A stretch of DNA of 64,000 bases from CBDAUN01 sp965214615 (GCA_965214615.1 OZ243952.1:2356001-2420000), one strand, 5' to 3'; numbered from the stretch's first letter, positions 51,253 to 59,710 are shown. Made by a program: numbers and translations. Notes: a model not told the origin generated them from the letters alone.

Positions 51253-52353
51253 CTACTGCTTCTGCTTGGCGTATGCCTGGCCGAGGTTCGCATTGGTTGT
51301 TTGGGCGCCTGCCCAGAACGGTACAGCGATGTCAGCAAATTCTTTCATTGAATTCCACACTTCATCAAAGAACTCATTCTCTTCCCTGTACTTGTTCATG
51401 CTGTTATGCACCGCGTTCATGTACTCGGTGAAGTAGTCAGCAGGCGTGTCGTGAAGGATGACTCCATGATTTTCAGTCAGGTCCTTAAGCGCCTTGCCGT
51501 TCTCATAGATCCTGTAGGCCATCGACTGCATCAGCGAAGCGTCAGCAGACACTTCCATGGCCGACTGCGAATGAGGCGACAAGCTGTTCCATACATCGCC
51601 GTTGATGTATACGTCAGCGTTGACGACAACCTGGTGAAGTCCTTGCAGGTAGTAGTTTTTCAGGACTTTCTGAAATCCGAACACTGAGTCAGGCTTCGGG
51701 CAACACCATTCGGCCGCATCGATCGTGCCATTTTCCAAGGCTGGAAGAATATCTCCGCCACCCATGGCAACTGCTGCGATTCCGATGTCCTTATAGGTCT
51801 GGCCGGGGATGCCCGGAGGAGTTCTGAACTTGTACTTGCGAAAGTCTTCCATGCTTGTGATCGGATCTTTGAACCACCCGAGAGCTTCCGGACCGACCGG
51901 TTGCAGCATCAAGCCTTTAATGTTCATACCCATTTCGGTCCACAAACGATCATACAAATCCTTGCCTCCGCCAAACATGTACCACGAAATCCACGCGATA
52001 TTGTCGATGCCGAGCCCGGCACCTGCAGTCGGAGAACCGAATAGCGTTGCTGCCGGATGATAGCCGGACCAGTAGTGCGTCCAGGCGAAGCCGCCTTCGA
52101 TCAGTCCCTTATCCACGGCCTCAAGTGTCTGCTTGACTCCGACAACCGCACCGGCAGGCAAAATTTCGAACGTCACTTCGCCGTTGGTCAGCGTCGTTAC
52201 GTTATCGCCAAATTGCCTAAGCATGACGGTTTCATCTGCCGTTACCGGAATAACGGACTGAATCTTAATGTTTGTTGCGGCTTGTGCGAGTCCCGGAACA
52301 GCAATTGCCGCACCGAGCGCCAAAGTCGCAGTAATTAATTTAAACCTTTTCAT
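51253..52353 (-). CDS. TRAP transporter solute-binding protein (DctP type)
   Basis: I start at the ATG with GGAGGT four bases upstream (minus strand; 52357-52362); a longer in-frame stretch before it shows no conserved sequence. The signal peptide (MKRFKLITATLALGAAIAVP, cleavage after A-Q-A) makes it periplasmic. The 366-residue protein has the DctP fold: Ala-rich N-terminus, GAVVGVKQTLEAVDKGLIEGGFAW, and the carboxylate-binding arginine region DFRKYKFRTPPGIPGQTYK. The segment with WCCPKPDSVFGFQKVLKNYY places it close to TRAP proteins for larger organic or keto acids, but the ligand is unknown. Confidence 0.93.
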   Translation of the reverse strand: MKRFKLITATLALGAAIAVPGLAQAATNIKIQSVIPVTADETVMLRQFGDNVTTLTNGEVTFEILPAGAVVGVKQTLEAVDKGLIEGGFAWTHYWSGYHPAATLFGSPTAGAGLGIDNIAWISWYMFGGGKDLYDRLWTEMGMNIKGLMLQPVGPEALGWFKDPITSMEDFRKYKFRTPPGIPGQTYKDIGIAAVAMGGGDILPALENGTIDAAEWCCPKPDSVFGFQKVLKNYYLQGLHQVVVNADVYINGDVWNSLSPHSQSAMEVSADASLMQSMAYRIYENGKALKDLTENHGVILHDTPADYFTEYMNAVHNSMNKYREENEFFDEVWNSMKEFADIAVPFWAGAQTTNANLGQAYAKQKQ

Positions 52354-52748
52354 ATAACCTCCAAAATAACAGGCCTTCAAACCGCCAAATAGAATTCGTT
52401 TAAATCGAAACCTGCACGGCTTGACGCATGTTGTTAACAAATTTGAGTATAGGCGCAATATATCACAATGCGACTTGCAATATGGATATTCGCTTGTGGT
52501 TTGGGCGAATTCGGCAACAGTCACCGTATTCTGAAATCGGTCAAATCTCGCATGCTCGATTGCCCGGTTTTGCGGCTTGACAAGGGGGGGGTACAGTTAA
52601 CCTAGTCTGCACATAAAGAGGCATTTTCACTTGAGCACAGCATAAACACAGAAATTATTCAGATGATTTCAGGACTTATTGCCAAGTGTGTTGTCACAGT
52701 TTAACGAAAATGCTTGCCGTTTAGTTAATACAAATCGAGGGTGTTGCT
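52354..52748. promoter_or_regulatory. Divergent intergenic region with G8 tract
   Basis: This 395-bp gap separates the minus-strand TRAP operon from the plus-strand secreted protein. On the minus strand TATACT (52446-52451) is a -10 candidate for the TRAP operon; no clear -35 was found. A run of eight G (52584-52591, in CAAGGGGGGGGTAC) lies 157 bp before the secreted-protein start. Nothing coding is supported. Confidence 0.35.
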
Positions 52749-54011
52749 TTGAAATTACGACTCATGTATAGAACACTTGTAATGTTTATGTTGCTAACGT
52801 TCGTTTTTGCTCCTGGACTTTCATATGGCGATGTATCGAAAGAAAATATACGCGCCGTTCAACAAGTTTTGAAGGGTTGCGGATTCAACCCGGGGGCGCT
52901 TGACGGAATTTGGGGCAACAAGACAACGGCAGCGGCAAAATCATATTTACGGGCGCATGGCAGCAAGCCATCGGATGAGGGATACAACTACTTGATGGCG
53001 CAAGTTGACTTCTACCGCGTGGGCGATGACGGACCTTGCCCGCCAGCTAGGAGCAATCAAGCCGCCGAAAGCGAAAGCGGGCCGGCAGACAAAGCCGGAA
53101 GCGTAGAACCCGATCAAGCGGAAGAAAGCGAAGTCGGAGGGGAAGGAGCGGCCTATGCAGAACTAACCGAATTGCTTGATGGCAAGAAGACAGACCCGGA
53201 CCGAGACAGGTATGGAGACCCTTTGGCTGAACTTCAGATTGTCGAGGAAGATAAATCGCTACTTATCCGTGAACAGCAAATTTGCAACGGCGGCGGCTGT
53301 ATTTGGCATTTCCCTTTATCCGAACTGAAAGCGATATATTTGGAGGAACTCGATAGGGGGCCGGAGGGTGCCTCCGTGTTTGGCTTTCTTTGCAGAGACG
53401 AAACAGAATGCGGCCAGCTAGCGGATTACGGTCCAGGAGAAAGAGACGCCTTTGACGATAAAATCCATTACGAGGCCGTAGCTTCAGGTCGTGAATCCGT
53501 TAAATCCTATACCTGGGAAGACCGCAATACAACCGGCTGGGATATCGTGCATTATTACCATAATGAGCGGCATGGACATAAACCAATGTTTACGCGAGAA
53601 GAAGAAAAAAGGATTGTTGCTGCATTGGATAAATTCCACAAAAACATCAACCAATCCACCGGCCAATCGGCCAAGTGCTACAACTGGGTTAATTTAGGCA
53701 CTTTTCACTTGGGAACATGGGTTAACGGCAACGGTCACAGGACAGAATCGCTAACGGCCGGACTCAGTACCAAGATATGGAATGATGATGAACTATGGGA
53801 TGACTACCAGACAATACGCAAGCACTGCGTGGATTCGGCAAATTTTGCGATGGATAGCGCGGTTTCAGCAATGGTGGTAGTCGGTCGCAAGGCAAAGGAT
53901 GTGGAGGACGAAAAAATCCGGATCAGGAATTTCTACAAGGCGAACCTCGATATGTGTCAAGCGGAATTTGATAAGCGATACGACAAATACGCAAACAAAT
54001 TTTGCAATTGA
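52749..54011 (+). CDS. Secreted protein with peptidoglycan-binding domain, otherwise unknown
   Basis: TTG with GAGGG about seven bases upstream is the likelier start (420 residues); an ATG five codons on is the alternative. A signal peptide (hydrophobic TLVMFMLLTFVFAPG, cleavage near S-Y-G) is followed by a peptidoglycan-binding-type repeat at about 33-70 (IRAVQQVLKGCGFNPGALDGIWGNKT). Then comes an acidic low-complexity linker (about 100-135) and a region of 280 residues with scattered cysteines, many Trp and Tyr, and no family I recognise (for example WEDRNTTGWDIVHYYHNERH and YNWVNLGTFHLGTWVNGNGH). Its location is probably periplasmic, bound to murein. It precedes a membrane-anchored unknown by 40 bp on the same strand, suggesting a joint function. 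Confidence 0.75.
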   Translation: MKLRLMYRTLVMFMLLTFVFAPGLSYGDVSKENIRAVQQVLKGCGFNPGALDGIWGNKTTAAAKSYLRAHGSKPSDEGYNYLMAQVDFYRVGDDGPCPPARSNQAAESESGPADKAGSVEPDQAEESEVGGEGAAYAELTELLDGKKTDPDRDRYGDPLAELQIVEEDKSLLIREQQICNGGGCIWHFPLSELKAIYLEELDRGPEGASVFGFLCRDETECGQLADYGPGERDAFDDKIHYEAVASGRESVKSYTWEDRNTTGWDIVHYYHNERHGHKPMFTREEEKRIVAALDKFHKNINQSTGQSAKCYNWVNLGTFHLGTWVNGNGHRTESLTAGLSTKIWNDDELWDDYQTIRKHCVDSANFAMDSAVSAMVVVGRKAKDVEDEKIRIRNFYKANLDMCQAEFDKRYDKYANKFCN

Positions 54012-54051
54012 ACCTGCGTGCGACAGGTAGTAAATGTAAATGATGTAGAAA

Positions 54052-54861
54052 ATGCTCGGAAAAACTAGAAATTTTTTTTCTAAATGGATGCCCTTATTTG
54101 CCTTTGTTGTTTCAATTGTAGTAGGGATTGTAACAATTGCAGATCAGACTATAGTCGCGCAAAGTGAACGAAAATTTTCCGACCTCGATAAATTGGATGA
54201 TATTGTCATCGAGATTGGAAGAGCAAATGCAACAGCCGTTGCCCTGATGACTGGTCATAACAATTTAAGTGCCGCACGCCAGATGAATTCGATCAAATTC
54301 CCATTGGTGGCAAGTGCAATGAATATCATCGAAAGGCGTCGCGAAGCAGTCACTGCAGATGTTCTTCTCGTCCTAGCTGGCGAATTGATTCAAATTCAGA
54401 ACTATGAGGTCGCACACGATTATGCCACCTTGGCTCGCAAATTAGCACAAATCGAGGATACTCGTATTGAGGCCACGCGTATAATGGCTGTTACCGCAAT
54501 GGGAAAGTGCGGTAAATATGATTGTCAAGAAGCGCATGAACTCTTCAAAACCGCTCTTGAATCTGCCAAGCGTGTAGATAACCATAATAGATTCTGGCTC
54601 ATCTCAAATTCGCTGAGGGACTGGGCAATTCAGGCAATTTTCTTTGCAAAATGCGACGAAGCAAGCGAAATTCTTGGGCGTTTCGCCTCAGAAATACCAC
54701 TTCCAATTGGTCGTGCACCCGCACGACTTGGCTTCCATGCAGTTCTTGAAAGTGCCGATTTTGTTGATATTTGCGATCGGAAAACAATTGAATCACACAT
54801 AGATGGAGAATATTTCAAAGAGTTAACTAAGAATGTTTTCTCCTATAGCGATAGCCCTTAA
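54052..54861 (+). CDS. Membrane-anchored protein of unknown function with helical repeats
   Basis: This 269-residue protein starts at ATG. Residues 13-30 (MPLFAFVVSIVVGIVTIA) form a single transmembrane helix after a short basic N-terminus; an N-terminal stretch of eight T (within codons 7-9) encodes part of FFSK. The remainder is alpha-helical, with repeated A-x-x-L-A patterns (YATLARKLAQIEDTRIEATR) that look TPR-like but are too degenerate to name. Five cysteines occur in the C-terminal half (KCGKYDC, AKCDEA, DICDR). It follows the secreted protein by 40 bp and is followed by 270 bp of AT-rich, apparently non-coding DNA up to the insertion element. Confidence 0.6.
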   Translation: MLGKTRNFFSKWMPLFAFVVSIVVGIVTIADQTIVAQSERKFSDLDKLDDIVIEIGRANATAVALMTGHNNLSAARQMNSIKFPLVASAMNIIERRREAVTADVLLVLAGELIQIQNYEVAHDYATLARKLAQIEDTRIEATRIMAVTAMGKCGKYDCQEAHELFKTALESAKRVDNHNRFWLISNSLRDWAIQAIFFAKCDEASEILGRFASEIPLPIGRAPARLGFHAVLESADFVDICDRKTIESHIDGEYFKELTKNVFSYSDSP

Positions 54862-55131
54862 GCAGAACAAGTGTTGAGAACTACATGGAGCGAGTGCAAG
54901 TCAATTCAAGGCGCGCACCATTGTTATATTTCAGGTTCAATCATTTCATATGACCAGAGTTAACTTCGGAAAGTGATCAATGGCATTTGCTTGCCAGAAT
55001 TCAATTGAGTGACGGCACAGCAGCGTTCAAGCTATTGAAAAAAATCATTAAATGGCTTAGAAAAAAATATAGCCATCCGCTCTTAACATTCCTTTCGCAA
55101 TATACGACAATAGCATTGCCGGTTTATTGCA
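54862..55131. other. AT-rich non-coding stretch before the IS element
   Basis: Nothing coding is supported. A 6-bp stem (ATGGCT at 55052 and AGCCAT at 55071) with an A-rich loop is present and could be a weak terminator for the two upstream genes. Confidence 0.35.
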
Positions 55132-55223
55132 TACTTAGTCGCTCCTGAATAAAACGATATTTTGTCGATTTTCGAGCCGATGAATGTCAAGTTGTCGCCA
55201 TCTGAGACGGTCTTACACAGCGT

Positions 55224-56579
55224 TCAACGCACCAAAACCGTAATTGGCACCTGAAAGCCACCGTTTTTGGTGAATAATCCACCGAAAAACTGAGCGACAA
55301 AAAAACGGACACACCTGTCCCTCAAACGTTTCAGGATCAACCGCAGATTGTGTCCCGCACAGCTGAGCAGCACATTGATGCTGTCGCCTTCAGTGCCTTT
55401 CAGATGGTTGCGTCCCAGCCAGCCATCATGTTTCAGATGACTCATGATCGGCTCAATCGCCTGGCGGCGTTTCAGACATCTGCGGATGCGTGCCGTCACC
55501 CCGCGCTTTTGTCCCGAGATGTAAACCGCACTGTCGGTTTCATAATGACCGCGATAGCCGCGATCCACAAACACCTCCTCAATGCGCTGTCCAATGAGCA
55601 CACGTACCTGGTCCAAGGCTTGTTTCAAGGTGTGACCATCATACCGGTTGCCCGGCAACGCCAGGCCACCCACCACGAAGTTGCTGCGGTTGGTCACCGC
55701 GATGGAGACCTTGACCCCAAACTCGTAGCGCTTGTGCGCCTTACCCTTGCTGATGCACTCCACCTCCGGTGCATGGAGACTGTAAAGCTTGTTGGAACTG
55801 TCCTTTTTTTGTGCCACCAAGCGTCTGGCCAGACCCAGTTCATCGGCAAACACCGACTGCAACTGTGCATCGGTGGCAATCTTGCGTTCAATGTCGCGCA
55901 CCACCCGGCCAAGATAGGTGTGCAGCTTGCGAATCTGGCGACGCATTCGCTTGTATTGCCGGGCATGGGCATAACGGTTGGCCTGAAACAAATGCCTTGG
56001 ACCCGCACGCGCATCACTTTGACGCCACTGCACACCGTGTTGATGACACAGTCGCACCAAGCGTTGACGGGAACGATTCAGCAACTTAGTGTCGGTCGGA
56101 AAACTCACCGCTTTTTCCTGCACCGTGGTGTCCACTGTCACCCGCTTTAAATGCGACTCTCGAACCGCACCGCTTGAAACTCCGGCTGCAATCGTCTGTT
56201 GCAACAGCCATTGACAGCCTTGTTCCCCAATACGCTGACGATAACGCGTCAAAGAACTCGGGTCAATCGGCCATTGGGTTTGAAAATAACTCTCACCACA
56301 AAAGTACTGCCAGTACGGATTCTCCAGCCAACGCTCCACCAACAGTTCATCAGACATCTGATAGACGTGTTTTAAATACAGCAAACCCACCATCAGTCGG
56401 GTGGGTTTTCCAGGACAGCCTTTGTCGGCATGATACAACTGACCGAAACGCGCATCGAACACGTGCCAGTCGATCAAAGCCGACAGGCGCACCAACTCAT
56501 GGGCCATGTTGATCTGGTTGTCAAGGCGGTTGCGGAACAGTTCAGCCTGATCTTGATCTTGGGGTGGTTGAGGCTTCAT
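55224..56579 (-). CDS. IS5-family DDE transposase
   Basis: The 451-residue protein has the N-terminal DUF772-type domain (MVGLLYLKHVYQMSDELLVERWLENPYWQYFCG), the D-T-T motif near the first catalytic Asp (RVTVDTTVQEKAVSFPTD), V-D-R-G-Y-R-G near the second (EEVFVDRGYRGH), and the final Glu near KRRQAIEPIMSHLKHDG. These fit the IS5/IS1182-like group with a long insert; I cannot place the subgroup. No frameshift or stop interrupts it, so it may be active. Its codon usage and composition differ from the flanking housekeeping genes. Confidence 0.9.
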   Translation of the reverse strand: MKPQPPQDQDQAELFRNRLDNQINMAHELVRLSALIDWHVFDARFGQLYHADKGCPGKPTRLMVGLLYLKHVYQMSDELLVERWLENPYWQYFCGESYFQTQWPIDPSSLTRYRQRIGEQGCQWLLQQTIAAGVSSGAVRESHLKRVTVDTTVQEKAVSFPTDTKLLNRSRQRLVRLCHQHGVQWRQSDARAGPRHLFQANRYAHARQYKRMRRQIRKLHTYLGRVVRDIERKIATDAQLQSVFADELGLARRLVAQKKDSSNKLYSLHAPEVECISKGKAHKRYEFGVKVSIAVTNRSNFVVGGLALPGNRYDGHTLKQALDQVRVLIGQRIEEVFVDRGYRGHYETDSAVYISGQKRGVTARIRRCLKRRQAIEPIMSHLKHDGWLGRNHLKGTEGDSINVLLSCAGHNLRLILKRLRDRCVRFFVAQFFGGLFTKNGGFQVPITVLVR

Positions 56580-56591
56580 TTTTACCCTTCA

Positions 56592-56634
56592 AATTGCCAG
56601 ATAATGATGCTCAATTATACCATTTCTGGCAATT
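56592..56634 (-). promoter_or_regulatory. Transposase promoter region with 10-bp inverted repeat
   Basis: AATTGCCAGA (56592-56601) and TCTGGCAATT (56625-56634) are a perfect inverted repeat flanking a -10 candidate TATAAT (minus strand, 56614-56619). The symmetry around the promoter suggests a binding site for transposase or a host regulator that limits transposition. The ATG follows about 12 bp after the repeat. Confidence 0.5.
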
Positions 56635-56729
56635 ACAGAACAAACAAAACAGCAACATTATTCATTATTAACAATGATATATCACTGAATTATTGTTTAT
56701 TCAGGGACGACTACTTATGGGGGGGGGGC

Positions 56730-57032
56730 ATGGACGAGAGCATCAGGAAACTGAAGACGACGACATTTTTCGGTCGGCGCCTGACGCGCTGGCAGCTGCA
56801 GGAGGTCAGTCAGACGGTCGAGATGTTTCTAAGCCTAAACCGCAAGGAGCTGTCGCAGACGATATGCGAGCACTTGAATTGGCGCATCGATCTGGCGCCA
56901 ACGCCGAAGGCTTCGTGCCGTCAGATGCACGAGGCGCTCGAAAGCAAGAGGATCTGGGAGCTGCCAGCCAAGGGTCCGGGGTATGCCCGGGCGCGCCGGC
57001 CGCTTGAATGGACATCGCATACCGAGAGCTGA
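56730..57032 (+). pseudogene. Truncated DUF4338 (DruA/IS4-type) N-terminal fragment
   Basis: The 100-residue frame FFGRRLTRWQLQEVSQTVEM, then the L-S-x-x-x-L-S-x-T-I-C-E-H-L-N-W block and ALESKRIWELPAKGPG, matches the N-terminal helix-turn-helix-like part of DUF4338 proteins, found in IS4-type transposases and in DruA of Druantia. The match ends near residue 85 and the last 15 residues read into unrelated DNA, so the catalytic part is gone. A G10 run (56719-56728) lies just before the ATG; an earlier ATG (56717) is out of frame by one. The IS inserted immediately upstream. Confidence 0.6.
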
Positions 57033-57230
57033 AACGCCAGATCCACCTGATCGCGATCGTATTCGGCATTGAAGAACGGAACCTGCTTAAACTCAAAGCA
57101 GAACTGGCCTGAGCGCGCCAGCCAATACAAACGCCAAGGTTCTTCAATCCTGGCTTGCAGTTCGGGAATATTGAAGCAAGCCGAATCACACGCCGCCGCA
57201 ATTCATCGTACGAATGCCGAGTCAGCCGAT
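57033..57230 (-). pseudogene. Possible remnant of an unidentified gene
   Basis: On the minus strand, just downstream of proB, one frame reads FNIPELQARIEEPWRLYWLA then FCFEFKQVPFFNAEYDRDQV, and an adjacent frame holds RLTRHSYDELRRRVIRLA. A single frameshift near 57175-57181 would join them. Composition looks like coding sequence, but I do not recognise a family, and it ends at the DUF4338 fragment junction. It may be the cut-off remains of a gene that once followed proB. Confidence 0.25.
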
Positions 57231-58355
57231 CTATTCGACAAGCACCATGTTGTCCCGATGAATCAACTCGCGTTCGCCGACATAGCCCAGCAATTCCTCA
57301 ATCCGACCGGTGTGGCATCCCTTCAAGCGATTGGCCTCGGAAGAATTATAGTTTGACAGGCCCTTGGCAATCTCGTCGTGCCGGCCATTGCAGCAGACAA
57401 CCAGATCTCCGCGATCAAAGTGCCCGATTACCTCCTTGACACCGACCGGCAGCAGGCTGCGCCCGTACTGGGTTAGCGCCTGCACCGCTCCGTCGTCCAG
57501 CACAAGCGTTCCGGATTCGCGCAACTGGCCTGCCAGCCAGCGCTTGCGCGCCGCCATCTTTCCATGCCGAGGCGTCAGCAAGGTTCCGGTAAACTCATTG
57601 CTCCGAATATCGTGCAACTGCGATTCGTTCAGGCCCGACGCAATTACGGTCGCAGTACCTGATCGCGCAGCACGCCGCGCAGCCTCGACCTTGGTACGCA
57701 TGCCGCCTCGCCCGTACGCGGTTCCCGGACCCGCCATCGCGCGAAGCGATTCATCCATCGAGTCGGCTGTCCGTATAATCGGGGCGTCCGGGTCTGCCCT
57801 GGGATCGCGCCGGTATAGTCCGTCCTGATCAGTCAGGATCACCAGCAGTTCGGCGTCGACGATGTTCGCCACCAACCCGGCCAGCGTGTCGTTGTCGCCC
57901 AGTCGGATTTCGTCGGTCACCACGGTATCGTTTTCATTGACGATCGGAATGATCCCCAGTTCAAGCAAGGTTCGCAGCGTATTGCGCGCATTCAGATAGC
58001 GCCCTCGGTTCGAAAGGTCCGCGTTGGTGAGCAGAACTTGCGCAGTACGGAAGCCGCGGCGTTCAAAAGCCGACTCATAATGGCTGACCAGCCCCATCTG
58101 CCCGACCGATGCCGCAGCCTGCAGCAGGTGCACTTCATGCGGGCGGCGCTTCCATCCCAGACGCTTAAGCCCCTCGACAATGGAACCTGACGACACAATG
58201 ACAAATTCACAGCCCTGACGCTTGAGTTCGGAGATGTGCCCTGCCCACGCCTCAATGCGCTCGACATTGATTCCCGCATCAACATCGGTAATCAGGGAAC
58301 TGCCGATCTTGACAACCCATCTTGAGGCGGCAGAGCAATCGAAGCTAGCCGCCAT
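57231..58355 (-). CDS. proB: Glutamate 5-kinase
   Basis: The ATG giving MAASFDCSAAS (374 residues) is preferred; a further upstream start adds about 20 poorly conserved residues. The N-terminal amino-acid kinase fold has VVKIGSSLIT and the SSGSIVEG loop; NENDTVV, GDNDTLAGLVANI and LTDQDGLY are catalytic/nucleotide blocks. A C-terminal PUA domain follows near residue 280. It phosphorylates glutamate in proline synthesis and is usually feedback-inhibited by proline. Its start overlaps the obgE end by 11 bp. Confidence 0.94.
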   Translation of the reverse strand: MAASFDCSAASRWVVKIGSSLITDVDAGINVERIEAWAGHISELKRQGCEFVIVSSGSIVEGLKRLGWKRRPHEVHLLQAAASVGQMGLVSHYESAFERRGFRTAQVLLTNADLSNRGRYLNARNTLRTLLELGIIPIVNENDTVVTDEIRLGDNDTLAGLVANIVDAELLVILTDQDGLYRRDPRADPDAPIIRTADSMDESLRAMAGPGTAYGRGGMRTKVEAARRAARSGTATVIASGLNESQLHDIRSNEFTGTLLTPRHGKMAARKRWLAGQLRESGTLVLDDGAVQALTQYGRSLLPVGVKEVIGHFDRGDLVVCCNGRHDEIAKGLSNYNSSEANRLKGCHTGRIEELLGYVGERELIHRDNMVLVE

Positions 58356-59385
58356 GGCTATGCCCGGATGATTCGGCCTTGCACGACTCGTACCACTGCA
58401 TCGCTTCGCCGGCAAGGCGCTTGCAGCCTTTTCCGGTAATTGCCGATATCATGAACTGCCTGCCCTTCCAGTCCAATCGCTCGCGCAATTCGTCGCAGCG
58501 GGCAGCGGCTTGCTCGTCAGGCAGCAGGTCAGTCTTATTCATTACAAGCCAGCGCGGCGTCTCGGTCAGCTTCGAATCGAACTGGGCCATTTCCCGTTCG
58601 ATCGTCCGCACCGAATCGGCAACCGTGCGAATATCGTCGTGTTCTGCAATATCGACGATGTGAAACAGCAACCGCGTGTGACGCAGGTGCTTTAGAAACT
58701 GAATGCCCAGCCCGGAACCCTCCGATGCACCTTCGATCAATCCGGGAATGTCGGCAATCACGTAGCTTCTGCCCTGGTCGAACGAGACGACGCCCAGATG
58801 CGGCTTCAACGTTGTAAACGGATAGGGAGCAGTCTTCGGGCGCGCCTTCGTTACACTGCGGATGAAAGTCGACTTGCCGCAGTTCGGAAGTCCGACAAGA
58901 CCCACATCGGCAAGCAACTGCAACTCAAGGCGCAAATTGCGCGCCTCTCCGGCAGTTCCGGGCGTCGTGCGCCGCGGCGACCGGTTGGTGCTGGACTTGA
59001 ATCGGGCATTGCCGACGCCGGCGACACCGCCTCTTGCGACCATGGTGCGGCAATCCGCTGTAGTGACATCGCAAATCAGTTCGCGGGTGTCTGCATCGTA
59101 GATGAGGGTGCCGACCGGAATTCTGACTTCAAGGTCCGCACCGTCGCGGCCGGTACAGTTGCGCCCTTCGCCCGGACGGCCGTTTTCGGCCCTATGACTC
59201 CTTGCGTAGTAGAAATCGACGAGCGTATTCAGATGCGGGTCAGCCGACAGATAGACGTGCCCGCCCCTGCCGCCGTCTCCGCCGTCAGGCCCGCCTCTCG
59301 GCACGAACTTTTCACGGCGAAACGACAGGCAGCCTCGACCGCCCTTGCCTGCTTCGACTTCAATATAGGCTTCGTCAACGAACAT
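58345..59385 (-). CDS. obgE: Obg-family GTPase
   Basis: The 346-residue ribosome-associated GTPase has the glycine-rich Obg fold (1-158: GRGCLSFRREKFVPRGGPDG, then GGRGGHVYL) and the G domain with GLPNCGKSTF (where the family usually has Asn-Ala-Gly-Lys-Ser), FTTLKPHLGVV, DIPGLIEGASEGSGLG and NKTDLL. It works in late 50S assembly and stress control. It starts at ATG, 67 bp after rpmA. A C-terminal tail of about 15 residues ends in His-Gly-Gly. Confidence 0.96.
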   Translation of the reverse strand: MFVDEAYIEVEAGKGGRGCLSFRREKFVPRGGPDGGDGGRGGHVYLSADPHLNTLVDFYYARSHRAENGRPGEGRNCTGRDGADLEVRIPVGTLIYDADTRELICDVTTADCRTMVARGGVAGVGNARFKSSTNRSPRRTTPGTAGEARNLRLELQLLADVGLVGLPNCGKSTFIRSVTKARPKTAPYPFTTLKPHLGVVSFDQGRSYVIADIPGLIEGASEGSGLGIQFLKHLRHTRLLFHIVDIAEHDDIRTVADSVRTIEREMAQFDSKLTETPRWLVMNKTDLLPDEQAAARCDELRERLDWKGRQFMISAITGKGCKRLAGEAMQWYESCKAESSGHSHGG

Positions 59386-59452
59386 GGCTGGAACCGGACG
59401 CCTGTGTCGCCGGTCCTACGATGGGAATGCCGGCCCGCAAAGGCCGGGATGA

Positions 59453-59710
59453 CTAGGCGGAAACGACCGAAACGGTCTTTTTTCGCAACGGACCCTTGAC
59501 CTCGAACGTCACCTGCCCTTCGGAAGTGGCAAAAAGCGTATAGTCCTTGCCCATGCCGACGTTCTCGCCCGGATGAAACTTGCTCCCGCGCTGACGGACG
59601 ATGATGTTGCCGGCTCTGACTGTCTCGCCGCCATATCGCTTGACACCGAGTCGCTTGGAAATCGAGTCACGGCCGTTTCTGGAGCTACCGCCTGCTTTTT
59701 TGTGTGCCAT
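59453..59710 (-). CDS. rpmA: 50S ribosomal protein L27
   Basis: The 85-residue protein starts MAHKKAGGSSRNGRDS, the universal L27 N-terminus that reaches the peptidyl-transferase centre. RRGSKFHPGENVGMGKDYTL-like blocks follow (here RQRGSKFHPGENVGMGKDYT). No cleavable N-terminal extension is present. It is 9 bp downstream of rplU. Confidence 0.97.
   Translation of the reverse strand: MAHKKAGGSSRNGRDSISKRLGVKRYGGETVRAGNIIVRQRGSKFHPGENVGMGKDYTLFATSEGQVTFEVKGPLRKKTVSVVSA

Larger units (their letters stand above)
55137..56712 (-). mobile_element. IS5-type insertion sequence, apparently complete
   Basis: The ends are imperfect inverted repeats, AGTCGCTCCTGAATAAA on the left and AGTCGTCCCTGAATAAA read inward on the right (15 of 17 match). 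ACTT lies on both sides. Because the flanking string TACTTA occurs at both junctions, the element can be read with a 4-bp ACTT or 6-bp TACTTA duplication, the boundaries moving by one base. Length is about 1.57 kb with one intact transposase gene on the minus strand. It sits 13-18 bp upstream of the DUF4338 remnant. The intact gene and clear duplication point to fairly recent insertion. Confidence 0.85.

Noticed and set aside
52354..52524. 57-codon N-terminal extension of the DctP frame
   Set aside because: It lies before a good ribosome-binding site and a clear signal peptide at 52353, and has no conserved sequence.
55350..56150. 266-codon plus-strand frame opposite the transposase
   Set aside because: Antisense to an intact DDE transposase; Ala/His/Val-rich shadow.
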